This document shows, in pieces, positions 1 to 7,882 of a stretch of DNA of 64,000 nucleotides; positions within the stretch are counted from its first letter, which is position 1, and every line of letters starts with the position of its first letter. This stretch comes from Hydrogenedens sp964549105. GTDB taxonomy: Bacteria; Hydrogenedentota; Hydrogenedentia; Hydrogenedentales; Hydrogenedentaceae. The translations under genes were made by a program, and so were the position numbers. Below the pieces are notes generated by a model. It searched no databases. It saw only the letters and a list, made by a program, of their open reading frames with translations, and had not been told where the DNA came from. The stretch covers positions 52,565 through 116,564 of the forward strand of contig CAZJTZ010000007.1 of the NCBI GenBank assembly GCA_964549105.1. Reading direction: 5' to 3'.

Positions 1-377
1 CGGGATATATGCTTCAATTGGCATATCTCTATTATTTCCTGACCGTTTTTAGCATTGTATTAATGACCTTAGGACTTTCAGGGCTTGCTGTCGGTCTGGG
101 TGCACTCTATCCAACTTTTGAAGAGGATAATCCCGCAAGGATTGTTTCTGGCTTAGGTGGTACATTGAACCTGCTCCTGAGTATTTTCTATATCGCTCTT
201 ATTGTTGCAGCACAAACCTTAATTCTCCAATGGCGTGTACTGGAACAATTTACACGCCCGGGCTACTTTTGGGTTGCATTAGCCATTGTAATTACTTTTA
301 TAACGGTGCTTACAGGAATTGCAGTCACCGTCCCTATGAATCTTGGTCTGCGAAACCTGAAATCATTGGAGTATTAG
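1..377 (+). CDS. ABC exporter permease, C-terminal fragment (cut by window edge)
   Basis: The reading frame is open to the left edge, so this is the C-terminal ~125 residues of a longer protein. It holds three hydrophobic segments (roughly residues 8-32, 52-70 and 85-110 of the visible part). Between the first two lies GLGALYPTFEEDNPARI followed by a Gly-rich GLGG stretch. That signature is what I associate with the putative ABC exporter permease family ABC_tran_2, where a glycine-rich cytoplasmic loop separates membrane helices. Substrate cannot be inferred. The next gene starts four bases after its stop, so the two may be co-transcribed. Family call is from memory of the motif. Confidence 0.6.
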   Translation, partial: GYMLQLAYLYYFLTVFSIVLMTLGLSGLAVGLGALYPTFEEDNPARIVSGLGGTLNLLLSIFYIALIVAAQTLILQWRVLEQFTRPGYFWVALAIVITFITVLTGIAVTVPMNLGLRNLKSLEY

Positions 378-381
378 AAAC

Positions 382-780
382 ATGAAAACTTTCACTATCA
401 CCACCTCAAAAAGGACACAATTTGTCAATTTAGATTCTTATGTGAGCAAAGCAGTTCAAGAGTCAAATATTCAAGATGGGATGGTTTGTGTCTATGTGCC
501 TCATACCACGGCAGGAATTACCATTAATGAAAATGCTGACCCAGATGTCCTCCATGATTTAGAGCAAGTTTTAGATAAACTAATACCCTGGCACGGAAAT
601 TATCAACATGCAGAAGGTAATTCACCTGCCCATGTAAAAGCCTCTTTAATGGGTTCTTCCGTTCAGGTTATTATAAAAGATGGTGCACTTATGCTTGGCA
701 CCTGGCAATCCATTTTCCTCTGCGAATTTGACGGACCCCGCACCCGCAAAATCTTTGTAAAAATCCTCCCTTCAAAATAA
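382..780 (+). CDS. yjbQ: YjbQ family protein (UPF0047, secondary thiamine-phosphate synthase-like)
   Basis: A 132-residue protein matching the full length of the YjbQ/UPF0047 family. Visible hallmarks are VPHTTAGITINENADPDV near residue 39, the HAEGNSPAHVKASLMG segment with conserved His and Glu, and a GTWQSIFLCEFDGPR block near the C-terminus. E. coli YjbQ has weak thiamine phosphate synthase activity, but its physiological role is not settled, so the functional name should be read cautiously. It starts four bases after the upstream permease fragment. No signal peptide or membrane segment is seen, so it should be cytoplasmic. Confidence 0.9.
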   Translation: MKTFTITTSKRTQFVNLDSYVSKAVQESNIQDGMVCVYVPHTTAGITINENADPDVLHDLEQVLDKLIPWHGNYQHAEGNSPAHVKASLMGSSVQVIIKDGALMLGTWQSIFLCEFDGPRTRKIFVKILPSK

Positions 781-981
781 ATTGTACCTATTTGTTGGGT
801 GAGACCGAACAAGCAAAGCGTAGTTTTGTAGACTGAGCCCAATGTGCCAAAGTGAGGAGCGGGAATGTATATGACCTGGCTAAATACAGGCAAGTAAACG
901 AAGTGGACATCTGCGGATACGCGCTATTATATGCCATTAATTCTACTACCTTAACCGTCAGCACGGATACCAGCGGGGCTT
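781..981. other. Intergenic stretch, possible acquisition junction
   Basis: About 200 bases between yjbQ and the convergent methyltransferase gene. It is visibly less AT-rich than the surrounding intergenic DNA. The plus-strand frame 852-1175 crosses into the methyltransferase gene and looks spurious. No tRNA, terminator hairpin or transposase remnant is recognised. Together with the atypical neighbour it may mark the edge of an acquired segment; this is inference. Confidence 0.3.
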
Positions 982-1755
982 CTATCTTTTCTTTCCAATA
1001 TAAAATACATACCCATAATATTCTTTATACTTATTATAAAGTTCGGCTCCATACTTTTCGTATTTTACAAATTCTTCGGCAGATTTATTACCCTTATATT
1101 TATCCAAAAATATTTTTTGTGCTGTTATTTCCGGAACAAAAAAATTGTCAATCCAGCAAATTTCAGGCAATATGAATGATGCCATAACAATATAGCCTGC
1201 TTTTTGCATTTGAGCAATTTTATTTGGAATGGTGTCTATTTCAGGATATGCTTTATTCCAAAAATCAAATATTTCTTCTGGCCGTTCTTCTGTAAACCAT
1301 GATGCTTCACTAACAGCAACATAACCACCTTTTTTTAAAAACTTATTCCAATAATTCATGCCTTTTTCAAAACCAATATTATATATTGCTCCTTCACTCC
1401 AAATAAGGTCTAATTCATTTAATCGAAAATCAAGTTTATCCATTGAACCAATAACGCCTTTAACTCTGCTTTGAAGATTCAATTTTTGTACATTGTCATT
1501 TAGTTTGTCTATAAAACCAGGGAATAAATCAATGCCTGTAATATTCCCTGGAGTGTTTTGAGCCAAAACTATAGTTTGACCTCCAGTACCGCAACCAAGA
1601 TCAGCAATCTTTGAATTTTCGTGTAGATTATCAATAAAACTTAATGCTTTTATGGTTGCTTCCGGGCTACCTGGACCTTGACGTTCCATACTGGAAAAAT
1701 ATTCGCAAATTAATTCAATATCAAAATCGTAAATATTATGTTCTTCATCGCTCAT
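982..1755 (-). CDS. Class I SAM-dependent methyltransferase
   Basis: A 257-residue Rossmann-fold methyltransferase. Motif I is ADLGCGTGGQT near residue 51, followed by the acidic end of strand 2 in ITGIDLFPGFID and a motif IV-like LDLIWSEGAIYNIGFEKG. The C-terminal third is rich in Lys, Tyr and Asn (IFLDKYKGNKSAEEF). Small-molecule methyltransferases of this layout are common, and the substrate cannot be named. The gene stands alone on the minus strand between plus-strand genes and is strongly AT-biased in codon choice (many AAA, AAT, TAT). It may therefore have been acquired, which is inference. Confidence 0.8.
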   Translation of the reverse strand: MSDEEHNIYDFDIELICEYFSSMERQGPGSPEATIKALSFIDNLHENSKIADLGCGTGGQTIVLAQNTPGNITGIDLFPGFIDKLNDNVQKLNLQSRVKGVIGSMDKLDFRLNELDLIWSEGAIYNIGFEKGMNYWNKFLKKGGYVAVSEASWFTEERPEEIFDFWNKAYPEIDTIPNKIAQMQKAGYIVMASFILPEICWIDNFFVPEITAQKIFLDKYKGNKSAEEFVKYEKYGAELYNKYKEYYGYVFYIGKKR

Positions 1756-2150
1756 TTGTGTTTCTCCAAGAACTTCATGATGCTATAGTTTACTACTTTA
1801 TACAATATACTTTTATAAAATTTTCTTTCATCGCTTCACAAAGGTTTAACTGTAAAATTGTATCAGGGGACTGGTATCTACTAAAAAATTTTAAAAGTCT
1901 TTATTTTTTCGTGATAGATAATACAATATTTTATAATGTAAGGACTCTCTAAAAATCCCCCTTTAAATTTTTGTGCAAAAGACTAATGACTAAATATGTT
2001 GATAGTTGATATACAATCGTTTTTTGGGTCTATTTTATCTCTTCTCTGACTTAGCAAAATTGTTTCAAATTGACTTCTTTATTATAATATATAATATATT
2101 TGTATCGTATTAGATTGGTTTAAAATTTGTCAATTTTATAGGTAAAAAAA
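1756..2150. other. AT-rich divergent intergenic region
   Basis: The region lies between the divergent methyltransferase and the secreted-protein gene, so it should hold both promoters. AT-rich TATAAT-like stretches occur near 2085-2105, but I cannot assign a firm -35. The segment 1878-1945 resembles 14315-14382 (see repeat entries). No RNA gene is recognised. Confidence 0.4.
1878..1945 (+). repeat. Dispersed intergenic repeat, copy 1
   Basis: By eye this ~65-base segment (CTACTAAAAAATTTT, then AGTCTTTATTTTTTCGTGAT and a TAGATAATACAATATTTT-like tail) aligns over its length with 14315-14382 (CTGCTAAAAATTTGAG, then GGTCTTTATTCTTTGTAAT). Both copies are intergenic and in the same orientation. 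Low complexity makes chance similarity possible. Confidence 0.35.
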
Positions 2151-4016
2151 ATGTTAAAGAAAATAAATTTGAGTCTTATTCTCTTGTCTAATTTGTTTCT
2201 TCTATCTATTAATGGTTATACACAAACAGCACAAATTGGGGCTAACTTAGAAGGAAAATCTTCTATGCGGCTTGCCATAGAGAAGATTGCTTATCGCCCC
2301 GCAGTATGGGAAAAAGAGAAGGTAGAAGAATTTGAAAGCAATATAGTTAATAAGGGTGGTTTAGTTCATATATATTATCGAAACATTTCCGAGGAAACGA
2401 TTAGGATTCGTTATTGGCGTTGGAACCGGAAAGACCGTTCTTATTGGGTGTTGAATCATTTTGTAGCATGGGACCGATTTATAAATCAGATAGTACAACC
2501 CGGAGAGCAAGGTGTTCTGGAGATTAATGCGGTATCTGAAGACTTTGCCCCCGATTCAAAATTCACATTGCAGTTTATAGATGAACGCTCTCGTTTATGT
2601 GCTACCACAGAAGGCGTTCTCAGTCCTGACCCTTTACGCATTACATATATTCATGTCTTACCAGGATTACAGGAATTGGAAGTATTCATTCAAAATTTTT
2701 CAAAGGACACCTATCAAATTGAAAATACAGTTTTTTCCCCTCAAACTAAAATTTCTGCCAATTGGAATACAAAACGAATAGAGCCTGATGGAATAGCAAT
2801 TGCAAAAATTCAATTGTCGCAGGCGTTATCTTTAGGGAGTTGGTTTATAACGGGGGTAGAGGTTTTATCGGACAAAGGGAAAATGAAAAAAATTTTTTTG
2901 GGACATCGTCGTGCTTTTGAAGATAATTTTCCAATTGGCGTCTGGTCAAACAAACCAGAGACTTATGAAACACTATATAATTTACATATAGATACGATGG
3001 TAGAAGGTGGAAACAAGGACAACCCTTTTTTTACAGAGATTGCTCCAAAATATGGTTTCCGCGCAATGGTTCACACAGGTGTTCCGTTAAATGTAGATGT
3101 TGTTCGCGAGTTTTCGAATCATCCTTATGTCCTATGCTGGATGTTGCAAGATGAACCAGATTGGTCAACTCCAGCAAATATTATTTTCCTTGTTAATCAA
3201 CATCTCTGTCAGTATGACAATACTAAACCCACATTTCTTACTTTATGTAGAAATATCAAATTTTTTGAATATGCTTCTATTTGTGATATTCCCTGTCAGG
3301 ACCACTATTCCGTAACGGCCCCATCCAGTAGTAAATGGCCCAAACCTTATGGGACGCGTTTAGAAGAAACGGCTTATTACACACGCGACCTTAAATTAGC
3401 ATCCGAACCAAAGCCTATCTGGGTATGGAGTCAGGCTATTGCAGATTGGAGTGAGAGACCTAAACGACCCGTGCCGACACCTGAAGAATTGGGAGCACAA
3501 TTAGTCTTGAATTTAGGTAGAGGCGCAAAAGGTATCCTATGGTTCAATCATGATGAAAAAGTGGCAAAGAAATATCCTGAATTGGAACGGGAAATGCAGG
3601 GCTGGGGAAGGGTCATGAGTTTGCTAAAAGAATATCTCCTTAGTTCCGAACCGATAAATTTTGATAATTCTGCCCCTGAAAATGTGGATATAGCACCACT
3701 AATAGGCAGAGATTTTGCAATTTTATGTATTACAAATTTGGATTATGATATTCATCCAGAAGCCTATCTGTTTAGAGCAAAACAGAATATAAAAATCAGT
3801 ATAAAATTGCCAATTCAAGTTCAGTCTGTTTTTGAAGTTCGTCCACAAGGGGTCAATGAATTAAAACTAGAAAAAGGAAGAGAGACATCCTTTGTCCTGC
3901 CAGAATTAAAATCGCAATCAATTGTATTCTTACACACACAGCCGTCAATAAATGAAAAACTTAGTGAACAGTGGAATAACATCACTGCAAAGGAAATTAA
4001 GTCATTAGACAGATAA
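2151..4016 (+). CDS. Secreted TIM-barrel glycosidase-like protein, unclassified
   Basis: A 621-residue protein with a typical signal peptide (Lys residues, then LSLILLSNLFLLSI, cleavage near residues 24-26). The N-terminal ~250 residues look like beta-sandwich domains. The middle, about residues 255-500, has glycosidase-like TIM-barrel features: FPIGVWSNKPETYETLYNLHIDTMVEGG, the WMLQDEPDW motif (a Glu at the end of a strand, as in many barrel hydrolases), PIWVWSQAIADWS and GAKGILWFNHD. The C-terminal ~100 residues look like another small beta domain. I cannot name a CAZy family. It probably acts on polysaccharide outside the cytoplasm. It stands alone, with a weak ribosome binding site (TAGGT). 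Confidence 0.65.
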   Translation: MLKKINLSLILLSNLFLLSINGYTQTAQIGANLEGKSSMRLAIEKIAYRPAVWEKEKVEEFESNIVNKGGLVHIYYRNISEETIRIRYWRWNRKDRSYWVLNHFVAWDRFINQIVQPGEQGVLEINAVSEDFAPDSKFTLQFIDERSRLCATTEGVLSPDPLRITYIHVLPGLQELEVFIQNFSKDTYQIENTVFSPQTKISANWNTKRIEPDGIAIAKIQLSQALSLGSWFITGVEVLSDKGKMKKIFLGHRRAFEDNFPIGVWSNKPETYETLYNLHIDTMVEGGNKDNPFFTEIAPKYGFRAMVHTGVPLNVDVVREFSNHPYVLCWMLQDEPDWSTPANIIFLVNQHLCQYDNTKPTFLTLCRNIKFFEYASICDIPCQDHYSVTAPSSSKWPKPYGTRLEETAYYTRDLKLASEPKPIWVWSQAIADWSERPKRPVPTPEELGAQLVLNLGRGAKGILWFNHDEKVAKKYPELEREMQGWGRVMSLLKEYLLSSEPINFDNSAPENVDIAPLIGRDFAILCITNLDYDIHPEAYLFRAKQNIKISIKLPIQVQSVFEVRPQGVNELKLEKGRETSFVLPELKSQSIVFLHTQPSINEKLSEQWNNITAKEIKSLDR

Positions 4017-4128
4017 AATATCCTATCCCATTTCATTTTATTTAAAATTATTTGTCTCTTACTTTTATAGAGGACAACATTAAATCCGCTTCATTTTCTA
4101 TCATTATTTATGCCCTTTCTTTGTGTAT

Positions 4129-4158
4129 TTGCATTGTGTTGCTTTTTCATTGTAAAAT
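4129..4158 (+). promoter_or_regulatory. Candidate promoter of the tRNA-Cys/tRNA-Leu unit
   Basis: TTGCAT (4129-4134) and TAAAAT (4153-4158) are separated by 18 bases and lie 28 bases upstream of tRNA-Cys. The spacing and position fit a sigma-70-type promoter; the -35 deviates from consensus. Confidence 0.4.
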
Positions 4159-4186
4159 TTATACATCATGAAAATAGTGGCGGCAT

Positions 4187-4261
4187 GGCGGCATGGCCAA
4201 GTGGTAAGGCAGAGGCCTGCAAAGCCTTTATCCCCCGGTTCGAATCCGGGTGCCGCCTCCA
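4187..4261 (+). tRNA. tRNA-Cys (anticodon GCA)
   Basis: Full cloverleaf: acceptor GGCGGCA pairs with TGCCGCC. The anticodon loop CTGCAAA is closed by GAGGC/GCCTT and gives anticodon GCA. The T arm is CCCGG-TTCGAAT-CCGGG. Discriminator T at 4258 is followed by an encoded CCA (4259-4261), unlike the neighbouring tRNA-Leu. It lies 188 bases upstream of cysS, the gene for the enzyme that charges it. Confidence 0.97.
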
Positions 4262-4272
4262 ATATTTTTCGT

Positions 4273-4356
4273 GGGCGAGTGGTGGAATAGGAATACACGA
4301 CGGACTTAAAATCCGTTGGCTGTAAAGCCATGCGGGTTCGATTCCCGCCTCGCCCA
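4273..4356 (+). tRNA. tRNA-Leu (anticodon TAA)
   Basis: 84 bases with a long variable arm, as expected of a class II tRNA. Acceptor GGGCGAG (4273-4279) pairs with CTCGCCC (4349-4355), discriminator A at 4356. The anticodon loop CTTAAAA gives TAA, which reads UUA/UUG leucine codons. The variable arm forms a small GGCT/AGCC hairpin. The T arm is GCGGG-TTCGATT-CCCGC. CCA is not encoded. Eleven bases separate it from tRNA-Cys, so both are probably cut from one transcript. Confidence 0.96.
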
Positions 4357-4449
4357 CTTTTTATTTTCTACCCCCTTCAAATATAATTTATCCCACAGTA
4401 TTTTTTAATAAAACAAAAACTATCACTATTATAGGAAAGGTTATGCCTG

Positions 4450-5847
4450 ATGACTGTTTGTTTTTTCAATACAATGAGTAGAAGTTTAGAACCCTTTGTT
4501 CCCATCGAGCCTCCAAAAGTCAAAATGTATACCTGTGGACCTACGGTATATAACTATGCACATATAGGCAATTTTCGGGCATATATCTTTGAAGATTTAC
4601 TAAAAAAATACCTAAAATTCCGTGGTTATGATGTTTTCCATGTGATGAATATTACTGATGTTGAAGATAAATTAATCCGAACATGTCGAGAGACAGGCAA
4701 GTCCCTTAAAGAGATTACAGATTTCTATATAGATGCCTTTTTTAATGACCTCGATACCCTTCGGATAGAGAGGGCAAATGTTTACCCTCGTGCCACCGAG
4801 CATATCCCTGAAATGGTGGAGATAATAAAAAAATTAAAAAACCAGGGCTATACTTATGAGCATAATGGAAGCATTTATTTTCGGTTAAGTTCTTTTCCCG
4901 AATATGGGAAATTGAGCCATATAGATATAGAAGGGTTAAAAGTCGGTGCAAGTGGTAGAGTAGATACAGATGAATATTCTATGGAAGATGCCCGCGATTT
5001 TGCTCTCTGGAAAGCGTGGGATGAGGAAGACGGTAATGTTTATTGGGAAACAGAATTAGGCAAGGGTAGACCCGGCTGGCATATTGAATGTTCCGCAATG
5101 AGCATGAAGTATCTCGGTGAAACTTTTGATATTCACTGTGGCGGTATTGATAACATGTTTCCCCACCATGAAAACGAAATTGCCCAATCTGAATGTGCAA
5201 CAGGAAAACCATTTGTAAAATATTGGCTACATTGTGCACATCTGGTAGTAGACGGAAAGAAAATGTCAAAATCCTTAGGTAACTTTTTTACATTGAGAGA
5301 CCTGTTAGAACGCGGATTAGACCCCCTTGCCATTCGTTGGGTTCTTATGGCAACTCACTACCGTCAGCCTAACAACTTTACATTAGAAACAGTAGAATCT
5401 GCAAGCAATAGCCTCCGTAGAATTCGGGATTTCCGTTTACGACTGAACGAAATAAAAGGAATGGGAGATGATTTGCTAAAAGAATGTTCCCAATGTGAAA
5501 AATCTTTTAATGACTCGCTTGATGATGACCTGAATATCTCATCTGCCTTAGCCACAATTTTCGATTTTATCCGCGATGTAAACAAAAAAATTGATAATAA
5601 GCAGGTTAGTGAAGAAGGTGCCCTTAACGCTATCCAACTATTAAACAAATTAAATCAGGTAACAGGACTATTCAATCCCAATTTCGAAGAAGAAGCGCCT
5701 CCAGAAGTTCTGGACAAGGTAATGCAAAGGCAACAAGCCCGCCGAGATAAAAAATTTGCCTTAGCCGATGAAATTCGTGACCAATTACTTGAACAGGGTT
5801 GGATAATTGAAGATACGCCCCACGGTCCCCGAGTAAAAAGAAAATAG
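4450..5847 (+). CDS. cysS: Cysteinyl-tRNA synthetase
   Basis: A 465-residue class I synthetase that attaches cysteine to tRNA-Cys in the cytoplasm. Visible are CGPTVY with the first zinc-ligand Cys at residue 29, the HIGN form of the HIGH motif at 38-41, ECSAMSMK and HCGGIDNMFPHHENEIAQSE (remaining zinc ligands and cysteine pocket), and KMSKS at 271-275. The C-terminal DALR-type helical domain ends in RQQARRDKKFALADEIRDQL. Length is normal. The start at 4450 is chosen because AGGAAAGG (4433-4440) sits nine bases upstream; the ATG at 4443 is in another frame. The gene follows tRNA-Cys and tRNA-Leu on the same strand. Confidence 0.97.
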   Translation: MTVCFFNTMSRSLEPFVPIEPPKVKMYTCGPTVYNYAHIGNFRAYIFEDLLKKYLKFRGYDVFHVMNITDVEDKLIRTCRETGKSLKEITDFYIDAFFNDLDTLRIERANVYPRATEHIPEMVEIIKKLKNQGYTYEHNGSIYFRLSSFPEYGKLSHIDIEGLKVGASGRVDTDEYSMEDARDFALWKAWDEEDGNVYWETELGKGRPGWHIECSAMSMKYLGETFDIHCGGIDNMFPHHENEIAQSECATGKPFVKYWLHCAHLVVDGKKMSKSLGNFFTLRDLLERGLDPLAIRWVLMATHYRQPNNFTLETVESASNSLRRIRDFRLRLNEIKGMGDDLLKECSQCEKSFNDSLDDDLNISSALATIFDFIRDVNKKIDNKQVSEEGALNAIQLLNKLNQVTGLFNPNFEEEAPPEVLDKVMQRQQARRDKKFALADEIRDQLLEQGWIIEDTPHGPRVKRK

Positions 5848-5875
5848 TATAATATCTCTGTTTAGCAATTTTATG

Positions 5876-5903
5876 GGAACTTTAATTGGTGGGTAGGTGT
5901 TTA
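5876..5903 (+). promoter_or_regulatory. Candidate ECF-type promoter of the sigma factor operon
   Basis: GGAACTT (5876-5882), 16 bases, then GTTTA (5899-5903), upstream of the sigma gene at 5928. GGAAC plus a ~16-base spacer is the classical -35 of autoregulated ECF sigma factors. Autoregulation is inferred. Confidence 0.45.
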
Positions 5904-5927
5904 ATCTTATAAAAGGTAAAGAAAAGA

Positions 5928-6506
5928 ATGCGTTCCTTAGAGGACTGGGAATTGATTGCATTAGCGAAACAAGGAAATAATGAAGCGTTCGATTGTCTGG
6001 TAGAACGATATAAGAATCCTATTTTTACACTTTGCTTATATCTAACAAAGAATGCACAGAGTGCGGAAGATTTAGTCCAGGAAACTTTTATCCGCTTATT
6101 TAAAAGTTTGAACCGAGTAAAGCCACAGGCACAATTTAAGACATTTATATTTGGAATTGCTCGAAATCTTGCACTAAATCATATTCGCGATGAACAGCGG
6201 AAAAGGAATTTCCTTTCCCGATTTCTTGATAAATTTAACTTTGACCATAAAAATCAATCAGTCCATAATCCAGATACATGGATTCCAAACGAAAGTAATG
6301 AGTTCGTCTCAGTGGTTCAGGAATGTATGCTGGAATTATCTCCAGAACATCAAGAAATTTTGTTTCTGAGAGAAACACAAGGACTTGATTATGAAAGTAT
6401 TGCAGAAACTCTCGGTTGTCAAGTGGGAACAGTTCGAAGCCGTTTGGCACGAGCAAGAACCCAGTTGAGGGAAAAAATCCTTGAGAAAGGAGTGATGATA
6501 AAATGA
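5928..6506 (+). CDS. ECF-family RNA polymerase sigma factor
   Basis: A 192-residue sigma-70 family protein with only regions 2 and 4, as in ECF sigmas. Region 2 spans about residues 18-85 (CLVERYKNPIFTLCLYLTKN, AEDLVQETFIRLFKSL, FKTFIFGIARNLALNHIRD). Region 4 is about residues 128-182 (LSPEHQEILFLRETQGLDYESIAETLG, then the helix-turn-helix TVRSRLARARTQL). It overlaps the downstream anti-sigma gene by four bases, the usual translational coupling. A GGAAC-type promoter lies just upstream, suggesting it drives its own operon. The signal it answers is probably periplasmic, given the partners; that is inference. Confidence 0.93.
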   Translation: MRSLEDWELIALAKQGNNEAFDCLVERYKNPIFTLCLYLTKNAQSAEDLVQETFIRLFKSLNRVKPQAQFKTFIFGIARNLALNHIRDEQRKRNFLSRFLDKFNFDHKNQSVHNPDTWIPNESNEFVSVVQECMLELSPEHQEILFLRETQGLDYESIAETLGCQVGTVRSRLARARTQLREKILEKGVMIK

Positions 6507-7087
6507 GACATTTAACAGATGAACAAATATCTGAACTACTTGATGGTTTTATCACGCTCAGTGATAAGCAACAAAAGCATTTGAAAAGTTGCCCAGAGTG
6601 CACAAAAAAGTTAGAAGAGTGGCATCACATATCTCAGTATGTTCAGTGCCTCCCGCTTGCTTCTCTGTCAGAAGAAGCTTCTTTAAAGATAAGTCGTGAA
6701 ATAAAGCAGGTTGAGGATAATCCTTATCAACCAATACTTGCGCCCTTTAAGAAATGGAATTATAAACTGATTACGGCCTCGGCTATGTGTTTGCTACTTG
6801 TTTTGGTGGGAATTCCATGGGTCTATAATTATTATTATCAAACAGAAGAGACAACAAATACTGCCGTTAGTACGCAAACAACTACTGAAACAAACCAGAT
6901 AGCAAGTAACAATGCGAATACTGTTATTCAAGAAGAGGAGACTCTTACGGATAGAGATATTTTTATGAACCTGAGTGAGGAATATACAGATATGGAACCT
7001 GTAAAGGAAGAATTGTATTCAATTACAATTTCTGATTTAATGTTGTCTCTTGCAGAAGAAACAGATATGTTTAATACATCAATGTAA
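6503..7087 (+). CDS. Anti-sigma factor, zinc-finger (zf-HC2-like) type
   Basis: A 194-residue single-pass membrane protein. The N-terminus holds HLKSCPECTKKL near residues 29-40, the H-x3-C-x2-C pattern of zinc-binding anti-sigma domains that clamp ECF sigmas. A transmembrane helix follows at about residues 91-110 (LITASAMCLLLVLVGIPWVY). The rest is a Thr/Asn/Glu-rich periplasmic tail with no recognised domain. It overlaps the sigma gene by four bases. It should hold the sigma at the inner membrane until a periplasmic signal releases it. The tail ends with short acidic helices (LMLSLAEETDMF). Confidence 0.85.
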   Translation: MRHLTDEQISELLDGFITLSDKQQKHLKSCPECTKKLEEWHHISQYVQCLPLASLSEEASLKISREIKQVEDNPYQPILAPFKKWNYKLITASAMCLLLVLVGIPWVYNYYYQTEETTNTAVSTQTTTETNQIASNNANTVIQEEETLTDRDIFMNLSEEYTDMEPVKEELYSITISDLMLSLAEETDMFNTSM

Positions 7088-7121
7088 ATATAAAAAATAA
7101 CATAGATTTTGGGGATTTTTT

Positions 7122-7817
7122 ATGAAAAACAATATAGTTTTTATTTTAGTTTTTTTTATGTTTGTTCTTATGCTCGGAACTTCAGAGGCACAGCCTCCGT
7201 CACCAGGAGGATATGGGCATGGAGGTCCACCTTCTATAGGAGGAGTTCCTCCTGAACAGCCTTTGCCCCCAGGAGGGCCAGAACCTATTCCACCCATGGA
7301 AGGCATTTTACCTGCACATGAAGTATTAGAACAGATTATGTTGGCACGAATTGCGGAACAATTAGATTTTAATGATGAACAGACTATTCTGTTAATTCGC
7401 AAATTCAATGAGCAAAAAAAACTATTCGATGAAAAAAACAAACAAAGAAATGAGATAGTAAATGATATTAAAAAATTATTGCAGGGTAAAACAGATGAAA
7501 ATGCTCAAGTATTAGAAGAAAAATTTAACTTGTTAGTTAAGACAGATATGGAAATTGCAGAACTAAAATATAAATGGGTAGACAATTTAAGAATGGACTT
7601 GCCTTTGAATTCTAAAGTTCAACTATACCTATTCTTTTCGGATTTTGAAAATGAGATACGCAAATTTCTTCGGAAAACTTATGAGTGGAAGCAAAATCGT
7701 TTTTCGGAAGATAGAATGGGTTCACAACAAGATGAACAGCGGCGAAGACGAATGGGAGGAGGACAACAAAAGTTTGTGGATAAACCTGTAGAGGTGGAAC
7801 CCACGGGAAAGGAATAG
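7122..7817 (+). CDS. Secreted Pro/Gly-rich protein with Spy/CpxP-like helical core
   Basis: 231 residues. A signal peptide (residues 1-24, FVLMLGTSEA) is followed by a Pro/Gly-rich linker (residues 25-65). A charged alpha-helical region (about 68-200) has paired Glu/Lys-rich helices (EVLEQIMLARIAEQLDF, QKKLFDEKNKQRNEIVND) and a second helical pair ending in FLRKTYEWKQNRF. This resembles periplasmic LTXXQ/Spy-CpxP-type or heavy-metal-sensor proteins that often sit beside ECF sigma/anti-sigma pairs. I do not see a clear LTxxQ motif, so the similarity is structural inference. The Arg-rich tail is RRRRMGGGQQ. It lies 34 bases after the anti-sigma gene and is probably in the same operon. Confidence 0.6.
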   Translation: MKNNIVFILVFFMFVLMLGTSEAQPPSPGGYGHGGPPSIGGVPPEQPLPPGGPEPIPPMEGILPAHEVLEQIMLARIAEQLDFNDEQTILLIRKFNEQKKLFDEKNKQRNEIVNDIKKLLQGKTDENAQVLEEKFNLLVKTDMEIAELKYKWVDNLRMDLPLNSKVQLYLFFSDFENEIRKFLRKTYEWKQNRFSEDRMGSQQDEQRRRRMGGGQQKFVDKPVEVEPTGKE

Positions 7818-7882
7818 AGAAACATCTCGTTCAGCAAAAACTTAATAATAAATTTAGAAAAAATGATAAAAATAGCTATTGT

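Noticed and set aside
852..1175. 107-codon frame on plus across the methyltransferase 3' end
   Set aside because: It overlaps a well-supported gene on the opposite strand and has no recognisable domain.
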